Positions 56,421-64,000 are shown, counted from the first letter of the stretch. The stretch is DNA of 64,000 nt from Isoetes taiwanensis (GCA_021234155.1 JAJEKV010000025.1:6615310-6679309), one strand, 5' to 3'. Notes: generated from the letters alone by a model not told the origin. A program made the numbers and translations.

Positions 56421-58226
56421 ATGGCTGCACCCAAATTTCCTACACTTCAAGCTTCTACTCCAAGGGATCCGGCTCTTTTCGAGTCTGTGTCTTTCTCGAC
56501 ACCCACCTTTCGTGACGCCCTTGTTGGCCCGAGTCGGGAAGTCGCGGAACGCCAGAAGCTTTACGAATTCTCGCAAATGGACCTCCCGGCCCCAAATCCG
56601 GAGCAATTGAAGCAGTTCATCGCTCACATCGTCAACAGCCCGGAAGGATATGCTACTGTGGTCGATGGCACCACCATTTTGCTTACTCAGCCTCTGATAT
56701 TCCGTATTCCTTTGCAAACACCTTCTTTATCTTGGGCTGCCTTACAGGACATAGATGTCACTCAGTTCGGCGCTCCTTCTTATCAAGCAAATATGCATCG
56801 CCTCACCAATATTGCAAAGTCTCACGACACTTTTGTAAAGTTTTTGTGGCGCAAATTGCTTGGGTATTCTATCAAAAACACCCATATCAATAAGCCGTTC
56901 TATAATATGGTGATCACAGCCATCTGCTCCAATCACCATATTGATTGGCCACAACTGTTGTTCTACCGTCTCCTTCATGAAGTCGACCGCATTAGGGCTG
57001 CCCCCTCCTCTGTCTTTGAAGCCTCCGTGGGTGGCCATCTTCAAGCCCTCATCCGTCATTATCTTCCTGTTCCTAAGTCTCCTTCCATTTCTCATGCCTC
57101 CACTCACCACTCTCTACATTCACTTCCTCATAACCAACAGGCTGCACCTTCACGCCATACTTCTCCTGGTCATGTTCCACCCAACACCACGCATGTTACT
57201 GTCTCTTCTTCCTCCACAGAAGCCACGCCCTCCACTTCTCGTCATGTCTTTCAGACGTCACAAACACGGCCACAACAAGGCCTTCCACATCCTCGCCAGC
57301 TTCTGTATCAATACCAGCAGGATGTTCAAGCTGCTGCTCTCAAGTTGCAAGAATCCCAGGAAGCTCTCATGAATGGGGTTCAAGCGTCCCTGGAGGCCTC
57401 GGATGCGGTTCACCGAGACCTTCAAGCTGCTACCACGCAAGTTCACACTTTGGAGGACAAGCTTCAAGAAAAGCACGAGGCTCTTTTACAGGCCCGTGAG
57501 GATCTCAAGACTGCCCACGATCAGACCAGCCTCCTTGCTGATCAGCAGGCTCAGTTACAAACTACCATTCAGGAATTGTTGGAGCAGGTCAAGGCAAGGG
57601 AGACTCTCTTGGTTGACAAGGATAAAGACATTGCTAAGCTTACCACGATGTACACAGAGCTTTCTCAGAATTACACCACTCAAGCCCATGCCCTTACAGC
57701 GCGTGACGCTCAAATCGCCTCTTTGGAAGCTCAGCTTTCCATGCTGACCAGTCAGCTCACGCCTCTCCAGGATCAACTCACGGAGGCCCAGAAGCAAAAG
57801 ATACTTGATGATGCAGAGATTGCAAAGCTTCGACTCCATACTCCTGGGCAATCCTCTTCACATGTCACGCTTCCTCAGAAACGGGTCCGTGATCAGTCAC
57901 GTCTTCTGTTAGAAAAGGAAAACCGGATCCGCGATCTTGAAAATCAGCTCCAGCAAGCTGTCCAATCTGCCGAAGAGGCCCAAACTAAACAAGAGGGCTA
58001 CATTAATATTGCTCTCCACCAGTCTGTGGATTTCGCTATTCCTTCCAGTTACCTCGATTATGTGGTTGCCCGACGCCACCTCTTTCTTTTCAAGTGGTAT
58101 GCGGTAAATGGTCAGGTTGATGCCCACATGCGCACTGAGGATTTTCTCCGGATTTGGCGGACCTCTCCGCTTGAAGACAAAGGCTTACTGCAGGCCCTCT
58201 TAGTCTTCGACCTCATTCAATCGTGA
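56421..58226 (+). CDS. ORF3 of element B, 601-residue coiled-coil protein downstream of pol
   Basis: An intact frame; an open reading continues upstream to 56133, but the ATG at 56421 (MAAPKFPTLQAS) is preferred because element A conserves it and not the upstream part. Residues 1-220 are globular: RDALVGPSREVAERQKLYEF, VVDGTTILLTQPLIF, QDIDVTQFGAPSYQANMHRL, HINKPFYNMVITAICSN. This resembles the 'putative plant transposon protein' domain associated with plant LTR elements, a weak match from memory. About 225-290 is proline/serine-rich. From about 295 to 520 it is a long coiled coil rich in Q, E, K and L heptads. The C-terminal 80 residues are globular (SYLDYVVARRHLFLFKWYAV). There is no signal peptide or membrane span, so it is not an envelope protein. 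Uninterrupted although gag and RT are broken. Function unknown. Confidence 0.7.
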   Translation: MAAPKFPTLQASTPRDPALFESVSFSTPTFRDALVGPSREVAERQKLYEFSQMDLPAPNPEQLKQFIAHIVNSPEGYATVVDGTTILLTQPLIFRIPLQTPSLSWAALQDIDVTQFGAPSYQANMHRLTNIAKSHDTFVKFLWRKLLGYSIKNTHINKPFYNMVITAICSNHHIDWPQLLFYRLLHEVDRIRAAPSSVFEASVGGHLQALIRHYLPVPKSPSISHASTHHSLHSLPHNQQAAPSRHTSPGHVPPNTTHVTVSSSSTEATPSTSRHVFQTSQTRPQQGLPHPRQLLYQYQQDVQAAALKLQESQEALMNGVQASLEASDAVHRDLQAATTQVHTLEDKLQEKHEALLQAREDLKTAHDQTSLLADQQAQLQTTIQELLEQVKARETLLVDKDKDIAKLTTMYTELSQNYTTQAHALTARDAQIASLEAQLSMLTSQLTPLQDQLTEAQKQKILDDAEIAKLRLHTPGQSSSHVTLPQKRVRDQSRLLLEKENRIRDLENQLQQAVQSAEEAQTKQEGYINIALHQSVDFAIPSSYLDYVVARRHLFLFKWYAVNGQVDAHMRTEDFLRIWRTSPLEDKGLLQALLVFDLIQS

Positions 58227-58262
58227 AGACCCTGATTTAATCACCTTCGAGATTGTTCACCG

Positions 58263-59233
58263 ATGGCGCATATCTTTCATGACTTCTATCCGGCCGACAC
58301 CCGGGACAAATTTCGTGATGGGCCACATCGTAACTTTCGGCTGCGACTCATTGTGGCTCACTGGTTGTTATTGGATAACAACCCGTATCTTAGCGATCAT
58401 GATCGGACTCACACTCTTCATCAGGAGTACATGCCCGAGCTTGCTCAGCATTTACCTCTCTGGCAAGCTGAAATGCTGGAACAGGTGAGAAAGAATCTTG
58501 GGCATCCTGAGGATCTTCCATTTGCCCAAGTTTATATGCAGCATTTGGCAGGCTACAATCAATTGCGTGCCCTCCTGGATAGCAAGACAATACTCTACGG
58601 GATGGGATAGTCCTCCCCGCCTATACTCGACTCTCTACTTCCGAGTGGGACCCGGTGGTGCAAAGCTCTTGATCCCCGACCTTGTACGTGGAATTGTGGA
58701 GCAGGCTCAAGAGCCCCACGGGCATGGCTCCCTCTCCATATGCTTCACTGGGTGTCCCTCCATGCCCTCGGTTTCTCACCTCCGACTGGCGTCTTCCCTT
58801 TTGGACGAAGGTCATGGATGGCCACGCCGGGTGGACTCCTCCCCGTGATCTCGACGGATCTTGGGATCCCCCCCTTTGTCGACGCCCGAGTGGGAAGATG
58901 GTGCCACCTTGGATCACACCGCAAATTGGATCTATATTGCTAATGAGTGTGGTTGGCAACGCCCACGATGCTCTTCATGGCCTTGATACCTTCTTTGCGC
59001 AATCGCCGCCACCTCCCCTGCCCTTTCGGTTCACCGTCAAAGCCGGCTTCGTCTTTGCTCTCAAATGCATCCTGGTAAGCTCCTTAAATCGGCAGCGTCC
59101 CATCTTTTATTGCAACCCGAATGCCAGCGTCAGTGCCTTCGGTCTTCAGACCTGTCTTCTCATGGAGTGCCGGTTCCGTTCTTCGAAGCCCATGCCGCCT
59201 CGAAGACATGGTGCGCTCTCAATTCCTCATTGA
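58263..59233 (+). pseudogene. ORF4 of element B
   Basis: It begins MAHIFHDFYPADTRDKFRDG at 58263, 36 bases after the ORF3 stop, and runs open to 58610. Conserved text continues in other frames to about 59233: TLYFRVGPGGAKLLIPDLV, TGMAPSPYAS, FWTKVMDGHA, GSILLMSVVGNAHDALHGLD. Element A carries the same order. One or two frameshifts break it. No domain recognised; VAHWLLLDNNPYLSDHD and VRKNLGHPEDLPFAQVYMQH suggest a soluble helical protein. It could originally have been one protein with ORF3, but both elements keep a separate ATG. Confidence 0.5.
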
Positions 59234-59404
59234 TGCAGATCCTGCCCTTGGGCTCAACACTCCTGACGCTCTTCAAACACGCCAGGACCTCATTGGCACT
59301 TACCATAATGGCGCTCGTCCTCATTCCCGTGAGGATCACTTTCAAACTGTTGGATTCCCGCCATCGGAAACACTTCCTCCATTTCTTCACACTGAGTGTC
59401 GTTT

Positions 59405-59415
59405 GGTGGGGGGAG
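59405..59415 (+). promoter_or_regulatory. Polypurine tract of element B
   Basis: GGTGGGGGGAG directly before the 3' LTR primes plus-strand DNA synthesis. Element A has the same tract reversed at 33080. Confidence 0.85.
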
Positions 59416-60016
59416 TGTTAGTCCTGTGCCTCCTGGTACAGGACTATTCATGCATATGACGGACCAAGTCAAGGCCAAGGATCTACATGCCGCATCGGTC
59501 GGTCGTCAAAGGCCCAAAAAAAGACCAAGCAATGCACCACGCGAATAAAGCCCGCGTCTCGCTACCAAGAGGCGGCGCCGACAAGTGACGACTCGCCACC
59601 GCCTCCGTCACGTCCGGGCCGTGATTTCGTGCACTTCAAGAGGCACCGCCAAAGATTCCTTCACCGAAATCAGGCCTCCTTCCGTGAGTCGGCACCGAGA
59701 TCAGTCAGAGTGTCTATATTGGGCCAAAGGCCATTGTACTATATATATGAGTAGAGCTAGCACATGAGTTTTTAGATGAGTTTTGAGTCTTGTCTCACCT
59801 CAGTTTTCTCTCTACTTCGAGAGCTCATGTATCTTCATTGACATCAAGGGTTGTTCTCATTATTGTGATCTCATTGTTCTCTTTTTGTTCTGATCTCTTT
59901 TTCTTGTTCTTTTCTTGCAAATCCCGCGTGACATAGCTCCCGGATTCTCCTGTTAGATCCAAGGGTCCTCACAGAGGGCTGTCTTGCAGGAGTTCCCAAA
60001 CCCAGACCCCAAAACA
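59416..60016 (+). repeat. 3' LTR of element B
   Basis: 601 bp, TGTTAGTC...CAAAACA, followed by the CTCTT target duplication at 60017-60021. Confidence 0.92.
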
Positions 60017-60021
60017 CTCTT
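60017..60021. repeat. Target-site duplication of element B, right copy
   Basis: CTCTT, identical to 48291-48295. Confidence 0.85.
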
Positions 60022-60024
60022 TTA

Positions 60025-60155
60025 TCCTGGTTTAGTCTCTTTTGTTTGTCCTGTTTGATGTATCTAATTTGCCCCCTAGGATGAGGTTGCTCACTCGTTT
60101 TAGGTGGCGAATTAGATACATCAAGCAGGAAACTCGAAAAGGGAGTAAGCCAAGA
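60025..60155. repeat. Stem-loop H1 (alpha family)
   Basis: 131 bases. The left arm TCCTGGTTTAGTCTCTTTTG onwards pairs with the right arm reversed, TCTTGGCTTACTCCCTTTTC onwards. The best block is CTTGATGTATCTAATTCGCC against TTTGATGTATCTAATTTGCC. Arms about 54 bases. Confidence 0.8.
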
Positions 60156-60220
60156 GCGCGACCCTCTTGAATGGTTGTCAGCTCACCAGCCTTATATTCT
60201 CCGCGGAAAACAATAGACTT

Positions 60221-60393
60221 CTCGAAATTCTTGTTACCTCCTTTAGAAAGAGCGAGCTTTTCTCTGACTCTCTTTTGGGTGTCTCTGTGTCAATGTATCT
60301 TAGATACTTTGCTAGGTTATATTACACAAAGACGCCCAAATGGGGGTCGGAGCAAAAATCGTTCGTTCTAGAGGAGGTTACAAGGTTTTCGAG
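60221..60393. repeat. Stem-loop H3 (beta family)
   Basis: 173 bases. CTCGAAATTCTTGTTACCTC pairs with CTCGAAAACCTTGTAACCTC (right arm reversed) and pairing continues, with bulges, through CTCTTTTGGGTGTCTCTGTG against CCATTTGGGCGTCTTTGTG to a small loop near 60310. Confidence 0.75.
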
Positions 60394-60478
60394 TACTCTA
60401 TTTTTATTGTGGCCGTGGATGATATCAGGCTAGTGGTTGCTTGCGATTCCGTGGAGTCATTAGATGTTAGTGATTGAT

Positions 60479-60610
60479 GAGTTCAAGCATCGAGACTTCC
60501 CAATCTTTCTTTCCCCTCCTCTTTGGGCAATGTAGCTTAGTTTACATGCTAAGTTCCATTGTCCAAAGAGGGGTGAAAGCAAGGCTTGGGAAGTCTCGAT
60601 GCTTGCACTC
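60479..60610. repeat. Stem-loop H4 (gamma family)
   Basis: 132 bases. The first 25 bases pair with one mismatch (GAGTTCAAGCATCGAGACTT against GAGTGCAAGCATCGAGACTT). Pairing continues through CTCTTTGGGCAATGTAGCTT against CTCTTTGGACAATGGAACTT. It is the most microRNA-like hairpin of the set. Confidence 0.85.
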
Positions 60611-60657
60611 AGGAGGTCGATTGCGGAATTCGTGATGCCATGACTCTTGATATTCAT

Positions 60658-60776
60658 GAGTGCAAGCATCGAGACTTCCCCGTTTTTCTTTCCCCCGCCT
60701 CTTTGGGCAATGTAGCTTAGTTTAAATGCTAAGTTCCATTATCCAGAGAGGCTAGGACGTCTCGATGCTTGCACTC
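60658..60776. repeat. Stem-loop H5 (gamma family)
   Basis: 119 bases. The first 18 bases (GAGTGCAAGCATCGAGAC) pair perfectly, followed by an internal loop and CCTCTTTGGGCAATG against CCTCTCTGGATAATG. Confidence 0.8.
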
Positions 60777-60805
60777 AGGATGGTTACTGTCATCTCTTTC
60801 ATTCA

Positions 60806-60940
60806 TCCTGGCTTAGTCTCTTTTGCTTGTCCTGTTTGTTGTATCTAAAGTGCCCCATGGGATGAGATCGCTCGCTCATTTTAGGGGGCACTTTAGATAT
60901 ATATAAACAGGAACATCGAAAAGAGAGTAAAAAGCCTGGA
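60806..60940. repeat. Stem-loop H6 (alpha family)
   Basis: 135 bases. It is a second copy of H1 with changes in both arms: TTGTATCTAAAGTGCCCCA against ATATATCTAAAGTGCCCCC. Compared with H1 the central word changed from TAATTTGCCCC to TAAAGTGCCCC, and the opposite arm changed with it. Confidence 0.8.
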
Positions 60941-61023
60941 GCATGACCCTCTTGAATGGCTGTCAACTCACCAGGCTTGATATTGTTCGCTGCAAACAAT
61001 ATAGACTTCTCGAAATTCTTGTT

Positions 61024-61167
61024 ACCTCCTCTAGAAAGAGCGAGCTTTGCTCTGGCTCTCTTTTGTAGTCTCTCTGTGTCAATGTAGCTTAGTTACTTTG
61101 CTAGGTTATATTACACAAAGAGGCTCAAAATGGGGGCCGGAGCAAAAATCGTTCGTTCTAGAGGTAG
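61024..61167. repeat. Stem-loop H7 (beta family)
   Basis: 144 bases. A second copy of H3: ACCTCCTCTAGAAAGAGCGA against TCTACCTCTAGAACGAACGA (reversed), with the loop near 61095. Confidence 0.75.
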
Positions 61168-61478
61168 AAGTTGCTATGACATCAGAGGTGAGAGCGCACT
61201 CTAATTTCAAGCCAAAATGGTGCCTGGGCATTGTCCATCTATATAGCGGCTGTTAGGCACCAAATCATGGAACATCCTAACTCCTGCTATTGATGGAGAA
61301 CCTTGAGCATCACTATGACTTGGAATTAGAGGACGCGTCCTCTTTGGCGTGGTGGTGGATTGTACATCGACGGAGGTAACAAGGTTTTTGAGTACTCTAT
61401 TTTTATTGTGGCAGCGAATGATATCAGCCTAGTGGTTGCTTGCGATTCTGTAGGTTCATTTGAGATTAGTGCTTGACG

Positions 61479-61608
61479 AGTTCAAGCAACGAGACTTCCC
61501 AGTCTTTCTTTCCTCGCCTCTTTCGGCAATGTAGCTTAGCTTGAATGCTAAGTTCCATTGTCCAAAGAGGCGGGGTCAGCAAGATTTGGGAATTCTCGAT
61601 GCTTTGAC
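61479..61608. repeat. Stem-loop H8 (gamma family)
   Basis: 130 bases. GAGTTCAAGCAACGAGACTT pairs with AAGTCAAAGCATCGAGAATT (reversed) and GCCTCTTTCGGCAATG with GCCTCTTTGGACAATG. Third gamma copy. Confidence 0.75.
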
Positions 61609-61647
61609 TTTGATATCCGGTGACCCATGCTTGCACTCAGGTCTTGT

Positions 61648-61798
61648 GAACCTTCTGATGGATCAGATTCGTCCCAGCTGGTCCGTGGTTGTTTGGCCCC
61701 TTGGCGTGCGTAGATTACTTCTCATCAGCAAGATTCTGTGGCATGCGAAGGGGCAAGCAACAACGGAAGTCGAGACGGGTCTGATCCGAGGAAGGTTC
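61648..61798. repeat. Stem-loop H9 (delta family)
   Basis: 151 bases. GAACCTTCTGATGGATCAGA pairs with GAACCTTCCTCGGATCAGAC (right arm reversed); pairing continues through GTGGTTGTTTGGCCCCTTGG against GTTGTTGCTTGCCCCTTCGC. Single copy. Confidence 0.75.
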
Positions 61799-61850
61799 TC
61801 AGGGCACTACGGCCGACGGAGGTAATAGAACATGGTAAACGGTGAGGCGT

Positions 61851-62032
61851 AACTCCGGTACGCCAAATTGGCATTTGAATGCCATCAGGACCTACAATTT
61901 GTACCTCCATTCCTTTGGGTGGCACATGCCATGCAAACCCATTTGGTATTCAGAGCATGTGCCACCCAGAGGAATAGAGTACAGATTATAGGTCCTGATA
62001 GCATTCAAAGCCCAATTTGGCGTACCGAAGTT
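61851..62032. repeat. Stem-loop H10 (epsilon family)
   Basis: 182 bases with arms of about 85-90 bases at roughly 85 percent pairing: AACTCCGGTACGCCAAATTG against AACTTCGGTACGCCAAATTG, then ATGCCATCAGGACCTACAAT against ATGCTATCAGGACCTATAAT. The longest and best paired hairpin. It could also be a small foldback element. Confidence 0.85.
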
Positions 62033-62584
62033 ATTCCCAATTTGGCGTACACATGAAAGAAACATAGAAAGAACCATCATACATGAACGAAACAATTATA
62101 ACCAAAAACTTCTTTTTATTAATAGTGCCAGGGACGGTTACAACAGTATGAAAATCCTCAAGACCAATTACAACAGACTGAAGATACTCATCACATCATT
62201 TTTCTAGGCGCCTTTCTTCGCCGGGCCATCATTTGCGCCCCATCCTCTTACGCCGGGGACCTAGGTTCAACCTCCGATGACCCTTTCCCTTAGTGCAACG
62301 TCCTCGAGACGTGTTTCTTCTAGCACATTCTCTGTTTGTCAAGGTAAAGCGCCGGTGAGTCCGTTGGATCACGTGAGGCCGTCAAGTCATCAACCGCATT
62401 GCTCGACTGCCTTTACAGATCGGACTTCCCTCATCCTCCTCGCCGCCGGGTACCGACTCGCCTGAGAATATGGCTTGGCCTATATCATCTTCGCCATCAA
62501 CGGCGGGTACGCTTGAATGTCTTCATCAACATGGTTTGCGGCATTTATTGCAAGCGGCTCGTCCTCACCGCCTTGGCCGTCCTC
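62033..62584. other. Spacer between stem-loops and hAT remnant
   Basis: No gene recognised. A GC-rich stretch at 62215-62470 has short open frames without family signatures. Confidence 0.4.
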
Positions 62585-63960
62585 TTCCACTTCGAATCGC
62601 ATCCATGAAAGGAAACCAGAGCTTATCGATTGCGGATGTACCACTGCTATGATTCAATAGCCGCCAATTGGAGAAGTTGTATACAAGTTTGTCCGCCTTT
62701 TTATGTAGCAAGCGATTAAGGGGTGACACCGTATATACTTATAGGCACTCCAATTCCTCTCACTTGCACTATTGGAGGATACCAAGGAGAGGATAGTCAT
62801 TGCAAGGGCCTCAGAACGTGACAAGAACTCGGCCCATGGGCTTGCCACCATGCATAAGATTCCATATTTGGTTTCTTCTTATGACTCTCCAGTGCATCGT
62901 GAAGCTCCTCATCTGCCCACCTTCCACTCAGGTTCTGGTATTCGGTTAACTCGGCAATGAAGGTCTTATAGTTCGAGCTGTTCGGATAATACATTTTTGC
63001 AACCTTCTTCAACGAACCCATCACTTCTTTATCTGTATGCTGGTCCATATCGTGGTTGTGTGGGTCTAAGGCATGTGCGGCACCATGAAGATCATTGTAG
63101 GACTTCTTCCATCGTTCATTGAAGCATCTGAGCAGTGCTGCGCGCTTAGTATTGTCAAATGGTGCATTGGGGCCATCACGTTTTAGAAAGGATTGAATAG
63201 AGTGCCAACACCTCCAGACCTTTCCAGTGCTTGCCTTCAAAGAATCAAGGGTTTTGATGGCATGACAAATAGGTTGCATGCACCTCACAACATTCTTTAC
63301 ACCTTTCGAAAATGTCTCCCGCCCAAGCATTTCTCGAAGGGCAGCGGCTTGTTGTCGGTGTTTGGCGGCATTTTTCCCTTTCTGCCTCCTTTCCCATTCA
63401 AAAAACTCCGTATGATTGAAGGTTGAGATAATCCAATCACGACACTTAAGCACTCTTTCAAGACAGATGTAATTGGAACCAAATCGGGTTTGCCCAGGAT
63501 TCATGAGTGCTAGGGTCTTCTGACGCAATGACTTGTAAATGGCATAAATTGCCGGCTTCTTTGTGATGAATTTTACAAGCCGACGCGCTTTCTGAATGGG
63601 ATCTTTGAACCACGTGTGCTGTGAGAACCAATCCTTGAGCAATAGGTTCAGGCAATGGCATTGGCAGCTAGTAGCATGCAACCCTGGAAATTCAGACTCC
63701 AATAATTCACCCGCTAGCTTGCAATTAGACGCGTTATCCATTACAACCTGAAATATTCTCTTCGGTCCAAAACTCTCTATCACGGCCTTTGTTTTCTGAA
63801 AAATCCAATCCCCTGTCACTTGGTCAGTTTTGGTTTCTACGGTTTTCAAAAATACTTCACCCCCTGGATACACGATCGTGAAGTTTATAAGATGGTCCTT
63901 GTTTATATTGCTCCAACCATCAGTCACTAGTGAAGCTGGTCCGCTTCACCACACCGCGAC
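62585..63960 (-). pseudogene. hAT-family transposase, two frameshifts
   Basis: hAT transposases cut and paste DNA elements with 8-bp target duplications. The main frame (376 residues, 63927 down to 62797) opens LVTDGWSNINKDHLINF, the DUF659-like start of the RNase-H fold with its catalytic aspartate. It continues with FQVVMDNASNCKLAG and TSCQCHCLNLLLKDW, the conserved CxxH-type box. After a frameshift near 62820 the C-terminal dimerisation region follows: LAMTILSLVSSNSASERNWS. A second shift near 62720 leads into LVYNFSNWRLLNHS. No BED zinc finger is seen because the window ends at the 5' side. Inactive as sequenced. No terminal repeats were found inside the window. Confidence 0.8.
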
Positions 63961-64000
63961 ACAACTTCATCTCTACCCTCTCGACTATTTTTCCGTGTAT

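Larger units (their letters stand above)
48296..60016 (+). mobile_element. Ty3/Gypsy LTR retrotransposon B
   Basis: 11.7 kb with LTRs at 48296-48886 and 59416-60016, a perfect 5-bp target duplication, a primer-binding site, gag, protease, RT, RNase H, integrase, antisense ORF, ORF3, ORF4 and a polypurine tract. Integrase follows RNase H, so it is Ty3/Gypsy. No chromodomain is present, pointing to a non-chromovirus branch. Stops and frameshifts in gag, protease and RT make it non-autonomous as sequenced. Confidence 0.95.
60025..62032. repeat. Cluster of nine long stem-loops in five families
   Basis: Nine inverted repeats of 119-182 bases follow one another within 2 kb. Their order is alpha, beta, gamma, gamma, alpha, beta, gamma, delta, epsilon, showing duplication of an alpha-beta-gamma block. 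Arms are 45-90 bases, imperfectly paired, with small loops, like plant microRNA or hairpin-siRNA precursors. There is no protein coding. Beta and gamma share an inner stem (CAATGTAGCTTAG opposite CTAAGTTCCATTG or a variant), so they have a common origin. An array of foldback transposon relics is the alternative. Expression is unknown. Confidence 0.75.

Noticed and set aside
56421-58226. ORF3 as an envelope gene
   Set aside because: No signal peptide, no transmembrane segment and no cleavage motif; the protein is soluble and coiled-coil.
60479-60610. Assignment of H4 to a conserved plant microRNA family
   Set aside because: Neither arm matches miR156, 159, 160, 166, 168, 390, 396, 408, 529 or 535 as I know them.
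60025-62032. CRISPR array
   Set aside because: The repeats are long inverted stem-loops of differing families without regular spacers, in a plant nuclear genome.
1-64000. tRNA or rRNA genes
   Set aside because: No cloverleaf with A and B boxes or rRNA core sequence was recognised; the TATCAGAGC motif at 20463 is a retrotransposon primer site.

Overview
This is plant nuclear DNA, probably from a fern or another spore-bearing vascular plant. The evidence is a PLS-type pentatricopeptide-repeat gene, a DUF707 gene split by about a dozen introns, plant ABCB-transporter remnants, and very dense nested retrotransposons. Nothing looks bacterial, organellar or viral. The lineage is inferred from protein style and repeat content, not from a marker gene.

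Layout. Positions 1-1216 are the 3' end of a LINE. 1955-3893 is a decayed ABCB transporter whose nucleotide-binding domain lies inverted beside the rest. 4336-5892 (-) is an intronless PPR gene. 6390-7518 is a foldback-type element and 9303-10078 a roughly 190-bp satellite. From about 10.1 to 21.5 kb an LTR element on the minus strand (gag-like coding plus a 5' LTR with a Met-tRNA primer-binding site) is split by an 8.3-kb LINE (11016-19345, 17-bp target duplication). That LINE is itself split by a 574-bp MITE-like insert. 23706-28489 (+) is the best host gene in the window, an intact 13-exon DUF707 gene. 32502-43647 (-) and 48296-60016 (+) are two related Ty3/Gypsy elements lying head to head around a kinase-like and a RING-finger coding locus (44671-48088). 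60025-62032 is a compact cluster of nine long stem-loops. 62585-63960 (-) is a decayed hAT transposase.

The two Gypsy elements (A and B) share an unusual plan. After gag-protease-RT-RNaseH-integrase they carry a divergent pair: a short ORF antisense to pol, with its own TATA and inverted-CCAAT motifs at identical spacing in both copies, and a large coiled-coil ORF (ORF3) in the sense direction, followed by a further sense ORF (ORF4). Element B has a perfect 5-bp target duplication (CTCTT) and sits at the left edge of the stem-loop cluster. A 602-bp member of the same MITE-like family interrupts element B between RNase H and integrase, and element A supplies the matching empty site.

Most promising for new biology: (1) the tandemly duplicated stem-loop cluster, which looks like a young hairpin small-RNA locus; (2) the internal divergent promoter and antisense ORF of the Gypsy family; (3) the MITE-like family with 9-bp target duplications whose removal restores reading frames in two unrelated hosts. 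Many frameshifts in the transposons fall near CAG/CTG contexts, so some may be base-calling errors at methylated sites rather than real mutations.
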